Positions 17,690-26,566 of a DNA stretch of 64,000 nucleotides are shown one piece after another. The position numbers were made by a program, and so were the translations under genes. The DNA is from Haloglomus halophilum (GTDB lineage Archaea; Halobacteriota; Halobacteria; Halobacteriales; Haloarculaceae): the NCBI RefSeq assembly GCF_024298885.1, contig NZ_CP101166.1, forward strand, positions 4,029,149-4,093,148. Direction: 5' to 3'. Position 1 is the stretch's first letter. Each line of letters opens with the position of its first letter. The notes beneath the pieces were generated by a model. That model worked only from the letters and a program-made list of their open reading frames with translations, did not search any database and was not told the DNA's origin.

Positions 17690-18496
17690 ATGGAGGTTCT
17701 CCTCACCAACGACGACGGCATCGACGCCACGGGCCTGCAGGCCATCCGCGAGGCCCTCTCGCCGGTGGCCGACGTGACCGTGGTCGCGCCCGCCGCCGAC
17801 CAGAGCGCGGTCGGGCGGAAGATGTCCAGGGAGGTGACCGTCGAGGAACGCGAGGCCGGCTTCGCCGTCCACGGGACGCCGGTCGACTGCGTGGTCGCCG
17901 GAACCCAGGCACTGGACCTCGACCCGGACCTCGTGGTGGCTGGCTGCAACCGAGGTGCGAACCTCGGTGGCTACACGCTCGGCCGCTCGGGCACCGTCTC
18001 CGCGGCCGTCGAGGCGGCGTTCTTCGACATCCCCGCCATCGCCGCCTCGCTCTACTTCCCCGGGAGCGACGAGCGGTACCGGGAGTTCGACCCCGACGTG
18101 CCCGCGTACGCGGAGGCCGCCCGCGCGACCCGCTTCCTCGTCGATCACGCCCCCGAGGCCGGCGTCTTCGAGCACGCCGACTACCTCAACGTCAACGCCC
18201 CGCTCCCGGCGGCGTACGAGCCCGACGCCCCCGAGAGCGAGGCCAGCGCCCCGATGCGGGTCACCCGCCCGTCCCACGTCTACCGCATCGACGCCGAGCG
18301 CGAGGGGGATAACGTCGTCATCCACGACCATATCTGGGAGCTGATGGCCGAGGGGACCATCCCCGACCCCGACGGGACCGACCGCCGCGCCGTCGTCGAG
18401 GGCGAGGTATCGGTCACACCGCTCGCCGCGCCACACACCACCGAACACCACGAGGCGCTCGACGGCCTGGTCGCGGCGTACGGCGACGTCGAGTGA
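17690..18496 (+). CDS. surE: 5'/3'-nucleotidase SurE
   Basis: SurE is a metal-dependent phosphatase that removes phosphate from nucleoside monophosphates and some polyphosphates. This 268-residue protein has the metal-site Asp8-Asp9 in TNDDGID, Ser39 in ADQSAVGRKMS and the Asn-rich CNRGANLGG strand that completes the site. HGTPVDCV is also conserved. The ATG at 17690 places DDG at the standard distance. A T-run just upstream (TTTTTGCC) may end the preceding transcript. Confidence 0.93.
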   Translation: MEVLLTNDDGIDATGLQAIREALSPVADVTVVAPAADQSAVGRKMSREVTVEEREAGFAVHGTPVDCVVAGTQALDLDPDLVVAGCNRGANLGGYTLGRSGTVSAAVEAAFFDIPAIAASLYFPGSDERYREFDPDVPAYAEAARATRFLVDHAPEAGVFEHADYLNVNAPLPAAYEPDAPESEASAPMRVTRPSHVYRIDAEREGDNVVIHDHIWELMAEGTIPDPDGTDRRAVVEGEVSVTPLAAPHTTEHHEALDGLVAAYGDVE

Positions 18497-18649
18497 CGGC
18501 CGACGGGCGGTCATGGCGACGAGCCGGGCGTCGCCACTCGCCGGGTGAGCGTTGGGCCGGGACAATCGCCCGGCCCGCGGAGACGGGGCCGCAGAAGGCG
18601 TCGAGTCAAAGGAACCGTCGGACGGCGCTGGTGCGCCGCAGCCGTGGTA

Positions 18650-20443
18650 TCAGAGCGTCCCGGAGAACGATTCCAGCCCGGTGACCGGGTTGGACGCACC
18701 GGACGAGGACGACGACGCTGCCGCGAGACCGTCGGTCCCCTTCACGGGAATCCGAACCTCCGAGCCGTCGTTGTCGATGCTGACGCCCGCCGACGTGCGC
18801 GAGTTGAAGTACGCGACGTCGGTCGTCGAGAGGGTGACACGAAGCGTGTCGCCCGCCTCGAACTGGCGCTGGACGCCGGCCAGTTCGAACGAGATGTCCT
18901 GCGATTCGCCAACCGGCCCCTCGACGCGGTAGGGCGTCGACTGGTTGTAGAGGAGTTCCGCGTTCCCCGCCGAATCGACGTGGTAGACCTTCGCGAAGAC
19001 GAGCGGGTCGCGGCCCAGCGGCGTCACGTTCAGCGTGATTTCGGGCACGCCCAGGAGCTCCATGTGCTCCTCGACCGGGAAGTCGAAGTCAGCGAACGTC
19101 CCCGGCGCGTAGTCGTCGTTGCGCTGGACGAGAATCTCGGAGTTGGAGCCACCGGCCGGGCCACCGGCGAGGTCGGTCGTCCCGCTACTGGCGTTCGTGG
19201 CCTCGGTCAGCGTCCGGGACGGACCCTCGGCCGCGCTCGGAAGCGCGTCCGCCTCGGCGAACGCCTCGGCCTCCTGCTGCCAGTAGGTGACCTCGGCGAG
19301 GTCGGCCCGTTTGCCGCCGGCGACGTGCTCGGTCATCCAGTCGAGCGCCATCGCGTCGATCTCCCCCTGCTCGAGCGGCGCCTGCTGCTCCAGCGAGTGG
19401 CCACCGCGGATGAACACCATCCGGCTGTCCTGCCCGCCGCCCTCCAGCAGTTCGTGGTTCCGAACCGCCTCGGTCGCGGTGAACAGCGTGTCGTTCCAGC
19501 CGGTGATGAGCAGCGACGGCGGCGCGTTCTCCGCGAGCCCGGCCGCCTTCGTCGACGGCGAGCGGAGCTTGAAGAACGACCGGGCCGCCGGCGAGAACTC
19601 GTTGGTCGCGACGCTCTCGGTGTAGAACTTGTACAGCCGCGGGTCGACGCCGTTCCGGACGTCGCGCTCGTCGATATCGTTGTCGCTGTCGCCGCCCGTC
19701 TCGATGTCACGCGAGCCCTGCGCGCCGAACTCCTGCAGGATAGTCGTCCAGCCCGCCTTGATGCCGCCGTTCGGGGCCAGCGAGTAGGTCAGGTCGTTCC
19801 ACGCCCACCGCGGGACGATGGCGTCGAGCCGGTCGTCGACCGCAGCGAGGTTGAGCTGGATACCGCCGGCGTAGGAGAGCCCGTCCATGCCGACCTTGAT
19901 GTCCGGTCCGGAGCCGGGGTTGTCGACGTCGCGCGTGCCGGTCCGGCCACCGTTCCGCTCGTCACCCTGCACGAGCAGGCCGGAGCTCTCGCGACCGACG
20001 TCTGCCTGACGTGCGTAGCCCAGCCAGTCGAGGAGCGACTGCGCGTCCTTGACCTCCTTCGGCCCGTCGACGCCGACCTCGCCGTCGGACTCGCCGAAGC
20101 CACGCGAGTCGTAGGTGAGGACGACGAAGCCCGCTTCCGCGTATTTCGTTCCCGTCCGGACGAGCGCCGCATCCTCCTTGTCGCTCCCGTAACCGTGCGT
20201 CATCAGGACAGCCGGCGCCGGGCCCTTCGTATCCGGCAGGTAGAGCTGCGTCGCCAGTTCCTTCCCGTCCCACGTCTCGATGCGCTTCGTCACCGTCTCG
20301 ACCTGCTCGCTGGCCGCCGCCGCGTTCGTGACGCTCGTCCCGAGCGCGCCCGCCGCGAGCAATGTCGTCGTCGCACCTTTCAGAAACGAGCGTCGGCCCG
20401 TCCCACCCGACCCACCACGGTCTTGCTGCCTGTCCTGTTCCAT
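18650..20443 (-). CDS. Tat-exported CocE/NonD-family hydrolase (X-Pro dipeptidyl-peptidase type)
   Basis: This 597-residue protein has a twin-arginine signal (TGRRSFLKG) and then an alpha/beta hydrolase with Ser190 in GLSYAG, Asp318 in TGWND and His349 in RGGHS. A C-terminal jelly-roll domain of the PepX_C type follows, with DTLRVTLSTTDVAYFNSR near the end. Relatives hydrolyse esters or amides, including cocaine esterase and X-Pro dipeptidyl peptidases. No lipobox is seen, so it is probably secreted or held at the surface. A TATA-like box lies about 26 bases before the ATG. Confidence 0.9.
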   Translation of the reverse strand: MEQDRQQDRGGSGGTGRRSFLKGATTTLLAAGALGTSVTNAAAASEQVETVTKRIETWDGKELATQLYLPDTKGPAPAVLMTHGYGSDKEDAALVRTGTKYAEAGFVVLTYDSRGFGESDGEVGVDGPKEVKDAQSLLDWLGYARQADVGRESSGLLVQGDERNGGRTGTRDVDNPGSGPDIKVGMDGLSYAGGIQLNLAAVDDRLDAIVPRWAWNDLTYSLAPNGGIKAGWTTILQEFGAQGSRDIETGGDSDNDIDERDVRNGVDPRLYKFYTESVATNEFSPAARSFFKLRSPSTKAAGLAENAPPSLLITGWNDTLFTATEAVRNHELLEGGGQDSRMVFIRGGHSLEQQAPLEQGEIDAMALDWMTEHVAGGKRADLAEVTYWQQEAEAFAEADALPSAAEGPSRTLTEATNASSGTTDLAGGPAGGSNSEILVQRNDDYAPGTFADFDFPVEEHMELLGVPEITLNVTPLGRDPLVFAKVYHVDSAGNAELLYNQSTPYRVEGPVGESQDISFELAGVQRQFEAGDTLRVTLSTTDVAYFNSRTSAGVSIDNDGSEVRIPVKGTDGLAAASSSSSGASNPVTGLESFSGTL

Positions 20444-20465
20444 ACCATACAATGCCGTACACCAA

Positions 20466-20472
20466 CATAAAG
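20466..20472 (-). promoter_or_regulatory. TATA-like box for the CocE-type hydrolase
   Basis: On the minus strand this reads CTTTATG, centred about 26 bases before the ATG at 20443, consistent with a leaderless transcript. The surrounding 60 bases are AT-rich for this genome. Confidence 0.55.
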
Positions 20473-20557
20473 AGAAATTGACAGTCCCGTCAAAACGTCC
20501 GACAGCGCGGCCCGCGGTCCCCCTCACGTTGAAGCCCCTCCCGAGTGACGCGACGGT

Positions 20558-21292
20558 ATGGCACACATCGACATCAGGGCCGACATCGACCTGAACGGTG
20601 CAACGCTCGTGGAAGGGCTCCCCGGGGCCGGGCTCGTCGGGAAGATCGCCGCCGACCACCTCGTCGACGCGTTCGACATGCCCTGTGTCGGTGGACTCCA
20701 CTGCGACGGCATCCCGGACGTGGCCGTCTACCACGGCGATAGCTCCGACCTCATGCCGCCGGTCAGGTTCTACGCCGACGCGGACCGGGGCCTGCTCGTC
20801 CTCCAGAGCGACGTTCCCATCTCCCCCCAGCGAGCCGACGACTTCGCCGACTGCGTGACGAGCTTCGTCACCGAACACGACATCACGCCGTTCTACCTCA
20901 GCGGCCTCCCCGAGGAGAAAGAGGGCACACCGGAGCTGTACGGCGTCGCATCGGGTGACGCCGGGGGCCGCCTCGACGAGGCCGGCATCGTCCCGCCACG
21001 GCAGGGCGGCCTGGTCAGCGGCCCCACCGGCGCGCTCCTCTCGCAGGCACAACGCCAGGACCTCGACGCCGTCGGCCTCATCGTCGAGACGGAGGCGCAG
21101 TTCCCCGACCCCGAATCCTCCCGTATCATCATCTCGGGGGGTATCGAGCCCCTCACCGACCTCGAGATCCCGACCGAGAACCTCGTGGAGCGCGCCGAGG
21201 AGATCCGCGAGGCCCGCGAACAGCTCGCCGAGCAGATGCAGCAGGCCGACGAGGAGTCGAGCCAGGCCCAGCCGATTCGAGGGTTCCAATAG
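20558..21292 (+). CDS. PAC2-family protein (proteasome assembly chaperone-like)
   Basis: This 244-residue protein has the PAC2 opening VEGLPGAGLVGKIAADHL, the FYLSGLPEEK segment, the glycine-rich GLVSGPTGALL loop and a C-terminal helix rich in Glu/Gln. PAC2 relatives of archaea are related to eukaryotic proteasome assembly chaperones; their biochemical role in haloarchaea is not settled. It is transcribed divergently from the CocE-type gene across a 114-base AT-rich gap. Confidence 0.88.
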   Translation: MAHIDIRADIDLNGATLVEGLPGAGLVGKIAADHLVDAFDMPCVGGLHCDGIPDVAVYHGDSSDLMPPVRFYADADRGLLVLQSDVPISPQRADDFADCVTSFVTEHDITPFYLSGLPEEKEGTPELYGVASGDAGGRLDEAGIVPPRQGGLVSGPTGALLSQAQRQDLDAVGLIVETEAQFPDPESSRIIISGGIEPLTDLEIPTENLVERAEEIREAREQLAEQMQQADEESSQAQPIRGFQ

Positions 21293-21319
21293 AGCGGCGG
21301 TCCCGTCCCGCCGCCCGTC

Positions 21320-22183
21320 TCACTCCGTCGTCACGCGTACCCGGTAGAACCCGGCGAGCGTCATGACGTGGTCGAACTCCCGGAGGCGTGACCTGTCGTG
21401 TCCGGTGTAGTCCGTGAGCGGTCGTTCCGCTTCCGCGCGGGCGTCGGCGGCGATGGTGTCGGGCTGGTTTACCGTCGCGAGCGAGAGCGACCGGTCGGCG
21501 CTGTCGACGGGCGAGAACCGGAGCGCGACGTAGTAGTCGCAGGGTGGCGTGATGGTCGGCACGTCCGGGTGGACCCGGTAGGTGGTGCCGTCCCGCCTGA
21601 CCCACAGCTCGGGGTAGCTGCCGTCGCCCTGCCGGCCCTCGCGTCTGATGTACTGGTAGGGCCGGTTCTGTGGCGGGAGGTCGACGGCCATCCCGTCGAG
21701 GGTCCGCCCGACAGGCTCGCTGACGGCCGCCGGGAGGTCCGCGAACGGGTGGACCGTCGCGTCCTCGGGGGGTGAGGCCTGTTCGGCCCGGTACTGGACG
21801 ATGTAGTGGCCGCCGGTGTCACCCTCGACGGTGTAGCTGCCGGACAGGTCGCCCGCGTGGCGGAGCCGGACTGCCCACCCGGGCTGGACCGGCGAACGCC
21901 CGCAGTCCTCCGGTCGGGTTCTCCCGCGGGCAGTGTCGCCGCTCGCGGCCGTCCGGAGCCAGTCTCGCCACTGCCCGGGGAGGACCAGCGCGGGCTCGCC
22001 CGTCGGCAGGTCGTCCGTGCCGACGTACTCGTAGGTGACCGTCGCCCCGGCGCCGGTGGGCGACGTGTCGGTCGGGGAATCCGTGGGCGCATCGTCGCCA
22101 TCAGCGGGCGAGTCGGGGGAGAACGGACTCGTACAGCCCGCGGTCGCTGCCAGCATCGCGAGGTAGGCACGTCTGGAGGGCAT
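21320..22183 (-). CDS. Hypothetical lipoprotein
   Basis: I do not recognise a named family. The ATG at 22183 gives MPSRRAYLAML with a lipobox ending at Cys17 (ATAGC), preferred over a GTG two codons upstream. A Ser/Thr/Asp/Pro linker runs to about residue 45, followed by a single globular domain with several aromatic beta-strand-like stretches (YIVQYRAEQA, YYVALRFSP). The protein is 287 residues long and has no recognisable catalytic motif. It is probably surface-exposed. Confidence 0.7.
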   Translation of the reverse strand: MPSRRAYLAMLAATAGCTSPFSPDSPADGDDAPTDSPTDTSPTGAGATVTYEYVGTDDLPTGEPALVLPGQWRDWLRTAASGDTARGRTRPEDCGRSPVQPGWAVRLRHAGDLSGSYTVEGDTGGHYIVQYRAEQASPPEDATVHPFADLPAAVSEPVGRTLDGMAVDLPPQNRPYQYIRREGRQGDGSYPELWVRRDGTTYRVHPDVPTITPPCDYYVALRFSPVDSADRSLSLATVNQPDTIAADARAEAERPLTDYTGHDRSRLREFDHVMTLAGFYRVRVTTE

Positions 22184-22377
22184 ATCCACCGGATGGCGGT
22201 GTGCGGAAAAACGCCTTCTGGATGCTCAAAGAGGTGCTTGTTTCTGGGGCCGGGACTCGCTTTCCGCCAGGGGATTTCGGCCGGGAGAGAGCCTTCACTT
22301 CGGGGTGAACGGCGGGTCCTGTGGAGTCGAGTCCTCCGTCTCCCGGCTGCAGGGCTCGGCACGCCGGAACGCCCACC

Positions 22378-22983
22378 TCAGAGCAGCCCGCCGATACTCC
22401 GGAGCAGGTTCACCACTCCCCAGAAGAGCCCGCTGACGACGCCCCGACCACCGATCTGGATTTCGCGGGACGCCAGCGCCTCGCGGAACGCGACCCCCGG
22501 TGAGTCGGCGGTGGCGATGCGGTCGAACGTCTCCTTGTCCGTCGTCATCCGGATCGAGGCGTCGCTTCGGGCGCCCGCGCGCAGTTCCTCGATGCGGTTG
22601 TCCTCGGTGAGCCGGAACGAGAAGACCGCTTCCTCCCCGTCCACGGTGGTCACGTGGAAGTTGACCACGTTGTCGGTGGCCAGTCCGCCGGCGAGCCCCA
22701 GTTCGGGCTGCTCATCGTTGTAGGCCGTGGTGACCGACGAGACCCGCAGGTAGAACCGGCTGCCGAACGTCGTGTCCGGCGACTCGACCGGGCTCCCGAG
22801 GGCGTCGCCGCCCTCCCGGACACCGTCGCCGGCCACTGCGCCGGGGTCGGCGGTCGCGTTGCCCTCCTGTGCGACCACGGTGCCGGCCGGTGTGGCCCCG
22901 CCGCTGGCCACACCACCGGCCAGGAGGAGCAGCACGCAGCTCACCACCACGAGACCAGGGTGCGTGCGCCGACTCGAGTTCAC
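22378..22983 (-). CDS. Exported SCP2-like protein
   Basis: The GTG at 22983 starts a typical signal peptide (short basic segment, then GLVVVSCVLLLLAGG); an ATG 26 codons upstream would place 25 polar residues before it. The 201-residue protein has a linker rich in Gly/Asp and then a domain with FSFRLTEDN, SDASIRMTTDKETFDRI and REIQIGGRG, the pattern of SCP2 sterol-carrier-like domains, which bind lipids. The C terminus is hydrophobic (VVSGLFWGVVNLLRSIGGLL) and could be a membrane tail. Secretion of such a domain is unusual. Confidence 0.7.
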   Translation of the reverse strand: MNSSRRTHPGLVVVSCVLLLLAGGVASGGATPAGTVVAQEGNATADPGAVAGDGVREGGDALGSPVESPDTTFGSRFYLRVSSVTTAYNDEQPELGLAGGLATDNVVNFHVTTVDGEEAVFSFRLTEDNRIEELRAGARSDASIRMTTDKETFDRIATADSPGVAFREALASREIQIGGRGVVSGLFWGVVNLLRSIGGLL

Positions 22984-23104
22984 ACCGGTCCTTCGGGCGA
23001 GACCACCATCAATCGCCGACTCCCTTTGGCCGAATCCGGGCCATTTCAGCACTGTTTTCATCGCCGAAACGGTCCGTTTACCGGTTGCTGTCCCGCGACT
23101 CCGG

Positions 23105-24235
23105 TCAGACATCCATCTCCCCCGGCAGTGAGAGCACGTTCTCGCGGCCGATGCGGTACACCTCGATGGTCCCTTCATCCTGCATCTCGTTGACGACCTG
23201 GCTCGTCTTGGTCTCGGACCAGCCAAGCTCGCTCACCACCTCCTGCTGTTTCATCCGCCCCCCTCGCGACTCCAGCAGGTCGAGGACACGTTCGGGGTCG
23301 CTGAGGAGCTCTTCGGGAACCGCCGCCGCAGCGCCGTCCCCGTCGCCGGACGGCTCCTCGGTCGCCGACTCCTCGGCCGCGGTGGCTGGGTCGTCCGCAG
23401 TGGACGGGTCGTCCGGTGTGGTCCCGGTGCGGTCCTCCGACGAAGGCCACGGCAGCAGACGCCCGTCGGGGTCGCGTCGGCGCCACCAGTACACGCCGAC
23501 ACCCCCGGCGCCGGTAGCCGCGACGAGGCCGACGACGGCCCCGATGGTCGCGAGCGTATCGGGGCCGAGGAGTGGACCGCCACCGACGGTGACCCGTGGC
23601 TCGTAGGGCGCGAACTCGACCGGACCTCGCCAGACGACCGCCCTGTCGCGCCGGGTATCTGGGTCCGGGCTGACCTGCTTCGCGTCGAACCCGGCGGGCC
23701 ACTGCACCACGAGTCGGGTGTCCGCGTCCGAGAGCGGCAGCCGGGTGATGGCGTCGCCGATGACCATCCGCCCACCCGACCGGGAAGCGAAGCCGGTCCA
23801 CACGAACCGGTACACCACCACGCCCTCCCCGGTCGGGAGCTCCCTGGCCTGGACGGTGACGTTCCGGATCTCCATCGACCGCCCGGTCCGGCTGGCGGCG
23901 ACCTCGGCGGCCTCGGCCATCATCTCCCGGTAGGGGCCGGTGTACTGGAGCGGCCGGGCCTCGATGCGGTCGTCGACGGTCTCGAACCGCGACCGCGTCT
24001 CCTCGTCGTCCAGGGCGACACGGTAGCCGACCTCCCAGACCGCCGAGCCGTCGGGCTGGACGGCGATGCGGATGGCGGTGGTGTCCGCCGCCAGCCCGCT
24101 GGCGTTGCGCTGGACGGCGGGGACGCTGTCGGTGGTGCTTCCCCCCGGATTCGGGGACAGCGACCCCCCGGCGACGGTGGCCAGCAGTGCCACCACCAGC
24201 AGGGCCAGCACGGTCGAACCGCGGTAGCGGTCCAT
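23105..24235 (-). CDS. Membrane-anchored protein with C-terminal winged-helix domain
   Basis: This 376-residue protein has an N-terminal signal or anchor (residues 8-25), an extracytoplasmic domain to about 225 (including WEVGYRVALDDEETR), one membrane helix near 233-250 ending in WRRRDPDG, an acidic disordered segment to about 305, and a winged helix in the last 70 residues (VLDLLESRGGRMKQQEVV, then KTSQVVNEMQDEG). The plan places a sensor outside and a DNA-binding domain in the cytoplasm, as in other haloarchaeal membrane regulators. It lies 121 bases upstream of the SCP2-like gene on the same strand. Confidence 0.8.
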   Translation of the reverse strand: MDRYRGSTVLALLVVALLATVAGGSLSPNPGGSTTDSVPAVQRNASGLAADTTAIRIAVQPDGSAVWEVGYRVALDDEETRSRFETVDDRIEARPLQYTGPYREMMAEAAEVAASRTGRSMEIRNVTVQARELPTGEGVVVYRFVWTGFASRSGGRMVIGDAITRLPLSDADTRLVVQWPAGFDAKQVSPDPDTRRDRAVVWRGPVEFAPYEPRVTVGGGPLLGPDTLATIGAVVGLVAATGAGGVGVYWWRRRDPDGRLLPWPSSEDRTGTTPDDPSTADDPATAAEESATEEPSGDGDGAAAAVPEELLSDPERVLDLLESRGGRMKQQEVVSELGWSETKTSQVVNEMQDEGTIEVYRIGRENVLSLPGEMDV

Positions 24236-24691
24236 CCTCCTTCTACCGGGGCATTACCAGCCGCTCTCATAATCCCTCGGTCGGCCGTCGGGACTGGGAG
24301 CGTCCGAACCGGCGGCGCCGGACCGGGAGCATCGCCCTGAGCCGGGATGTCCGATGACCTCCCCAACCGCGCGCGAGGCCGAACGCCGTCCGGTTCACCA
24401 CGGCGGTGCTCCCCCGTCACAACCGAGGGCGAAATTCTAGTATTTGAATCCAGCGACCGTTTTGGAGAGAATCCGGCAAGGATTCACGAGAACCGCACGA
24501 CTTGGAGGGTATCAAATCCGGACAAATCTACGCGGAACCGCCTCGATTCACCACCAGCGCTGGGGGTTTATACGGAACTCCACGGGGCATGTGCAGTCAC
24601 GATGCGAGGAACCGCATCGGCACGCTCCGGTCCTGTCACGGCGGTCACGGCCCGGTCGACGGGTGCGGATGCGTGCACACGGAGACAGCCC
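24236..24691. other. Gene-free upstream region of the fibre cluster
   Basis: No convincing gene is seen on either strand. The segment 24420-24600 is AT-richer than its surroundings, with a short inverted repeat of the type GAATCC...GGATTC (about 24470-24485) and a TATA-like box near 24567. It lies between two genes transcribed away from each other and probably holds both promoters. Confidence 0.6.
24567..24572 (+). promoter_or_regulatory. TATA-like box upstream of the fibre cluster
   Basis: The sequence GGTTTATACGG contains TTTATA. The predicted start of transcription is near 24597, which leaves a leader of about 95 bases before the ATG at 24692. No closer TATA-like box was seen for the four downstream genes. 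Confidence 0.45.
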
Positions 24692-24856
24692 ATGACCCGG
24701 AACCACGAACCGAAGTTCGACACGGACGAACCGCACACGACCGACGACCAGTACGCGAGCTTCTCGACCGAGGCGGGGCTCGTCATGTACGACCCCGACG
24801 ACCCGGACGCGTGGCTCGAGGCCGACACCACCATCGACCCCGCGGAGGTGGCGTAG
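24692..24856 (+). CDS. 54-residue acidic protein (DUF7331-like)
   Basis: This small protein has a highly acidic composition and the stretch LVMYDPDDPDAWLEAD, the pattern (YD....AWI/L.SD) of a small haloarchaeal family of unknown function. A GGAG ribosome-binding site lies seven bases before the ATG. Its stop is directly followed by the ATG of the DUF6517-like gene, which supports translation as part of one unit. Confidence 0.65.
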   Translation: MTRNHEPKFDTDEPHTTDDQYASFSTEAGLVMYDPDDPDAWLEADTTIDPAEVA

Positions 24857-26041
24857 ATGTCTCGAGACGACGCCACCACGGGCGGCACGTCGCGGCGGAG
24901 CGTGCTCAAGACGCTGGGCGCGGCCGGCGCGGCCGGCGCCGTCGGCCTGGCCGGCTGCAGCGAGGTCGCGGCACGGGAGTACGAGGCGGCCCCGGTCGCG
25001 CTGGCGGCCGAGGCCGAGTCGGAGGGCTTCCACGCCGTCGACGCCGGCAGCTGGGAGGAGACTCGCAGCGCCGAGGCGCTCGGCATGGAGGTCGACGCGA
25101 CGCTGACGAACCAATACGCCGCCTACGGGGGCCAGGATGCCCACCTGGGGCTGGTCGCGATGCCCGCGGTCGAGGAGGGCGGGGAGGCCCTGAACCCGCT
25201 CGCCGAGCGACCGCTCCCCGACCTGGTCGACTCCGACGCCGCCCGGTCGCTGCTCCGCCGGCTCAACATCGAGCCCGAGGGGGAGCTGGCATGGCGGCGC
25301 GGCCCGGAGCGGCTCGGAGTCCGTGAGACCGCCTTCCTCGGCCGGGAGGCCCGTGCGATGGCGTTCACCGGAACCACCGGCGGCGGCGAGGAGGTCCTGC
25401 TCCACGTCGCTCGCATCCGCCACGAGGGCGACGCCGTCTTCGGCGTCCGGGTCGATACCCGGCCCCTCGAACGCGACCAGGAGCGCGCCACGCCGACGGA
25501 TGGAGGCAGCGAGGACGAAGACGGCTCCATGGACTCGGGCTCCGGCGGCGGCTGGTCGCCCCCCGAGGCCTGGGAGCGCTTCGATATCGGTCTCGGACAC
25601 GGCGAGCGCATCGACCCCTGCGCCGGTACGCCCGGTCGCTGGGTCGAGATCACCAAGCCCGAGGACCGTGGGCTCGTCACGCTGGACGGCTCGACGAGCG
25701 GCGGTTACCAGTTCCCAATCGAGTACGACGGCGGGAAGCCGTACGCCGAGGTGACCGCTGAGGCAGACACGGGGAAGGTCCTCGGGGTCTGCGGCGGGTG
25801 GCCGGACGACTTCGACCACTACGAGTGGAGTTACCGTCGCATCAGCCAGCACAGGGGGCACTGCGGGCCACCACTGAACAGGTGGGTCTCTGCCGGCACG
25901 GGGACCTCGGTGACCATGCCCCTGGAGGACTGCGAGTGCGGGTTCACCATCTACGAGATTCGCGTCGAGGCGTACGACTCGCAGGGCAACGTCGCCTCCA
26001 GCGACACCATCCGCTACAACGTCAACGTGTGGGGGTGCTGA
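24857..26041 (+). CDS. DUF6517-like Tat lipoprotein with cysteine-rich C-terminal domain
   Basis: This 394-residue protein has a twin-arginine motif (TSRRSVLKT) and a lipobox ending at Cys34 (GLAGC). Residues of about 40-215 match the haloarchaeal DUF6517 pattern (TNQYAAYGG, LGLVAMPAV, LNPLAERPLPDLVD). A Gly/Ser/Glu linker follows, then about 160 residues with six cysteines (DPCAG, GVCGG, GHCGPP, EDCECG, final WGC), likely disulfide-bonded outside the cell. Typical DUF6517 proteins seem to lack this extension. It lies between the small acidic protein and the second lipoprotein, on the same strand. Confidence 0.78.
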   Translation: MSRDDATTGGTSRRSVLKTLGAAGAAGAVGLAGCSEVAAREYEAAPVALAAEAESEGFHAVDAGSWEETRSAEALGMEVDATLTNQYAAYGGQDAHLGLVAMPAVEEGGEALNPLAERPLPDLVDSDAARSLLRRLNIEPEGELAWRRGPERLGVRETAFLGREARAMAFTGTTGGGEEVLLHVARIRHEGDAVFGVRVDTRPLERDQERATPTDGGSEDEDGSMDSGSGGGWSPPEAWERFDIGLGHGERIDPCAGTPGRWVEITKPEDRGLVTLDGSTSGGYQFPIEYDGGKPYAEVTAEADTGKVLGVCGGWPDDFDHYEWSYRRISQHRGHCGPPLNRWVSAGTGTSVTMPLEDCECGFTIYEIRVEAYDSQGNVASSDTIRYNVNVWGC

Positions 26042-26083
26042 GATGACGGACTCGCGACCGCCCCGGCACGGAGGTGACCAGGC

Positions 26084-26542
26084 GTGACCGACGAGGCCGA
26101 CACCACGGACTCCGGCGAGACCTCCGACAGCCGGGTCGCGCTGAGCCGGCGGCAACTGCTGGCCGGGACCGCCGCGGGCGCCGTCGGGCTGGCCGGCTGC
26201 TACACCGCCGTCACCGAGCTGGACGACGGGGCCGGTGAGTCCGGCGGAGGCGGCACGCCGACCCCGACGTTCGGCTACGGCGGGTCGCCGGACGGCGGGG
26301 ACGCCTCCTCGACCGGGACCCCGGACCAGCGTGGCGAGTGGACCCCCGGGGCCACCGAGACGGGGACCCGCCCCGACCTCGACTGGCCCACCGACACCCC
26401 GACGGCGACAGCGACGCCCAGTCCCACGCCGTCACCGACCCCCAGTCCGACCCCGACGGCGACGCCCACGTCGCCTCCGATTCAGGACGACTTCGGCGAG
26501 CAACGCTACGGCGAGTACGGCTACGGGGGCGTCGGCCCGTAA
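26084..26542 (+). CDS. Tat lipoprotein with Pro/Thr stalk
   Basis: Starts at GTG 26084. The 152-residue protein has a twin-arginine motif (LSRRQLLAG) and a lipobox ending at Cys39 (GLAGC). Almost everything after the anchor is low complexity: Gly/Thr/Pro, then TPTATATPSPTPSPTPSP, then a short tail rich in Gly and Tyr (YGEYGYGG). It has no globular domain and looks like a stalk or tether. It lies 25 bases before the ATG of the fibre-like protein, so a partnership with it is an attractive inference. Confidence 0.72.
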   Translation: MTDEADTTDSGETSDSRVALSRRQLLAGTAAGAVGLAGCYTAVTELDDGAGESGGGGTPTPTFGYGGSPDGGDASSTGTPDQRGEWTPGATETGTRPDLDWPTDTPTATATPSPTPSPTPSPTPTATPTSPPIQDDFGEQRYGEYGYGGVGP

Positions 26543-26566
26543 TCCGGCGCACACGAGGTGAACACA

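Noticed and set aside
24347..24691. An N-terminal extension of the 54-residue protein
   Set aside because: The added residues are basic and unlike the acidic protein; the ATG at 24692 has a good ribosome-binding site.
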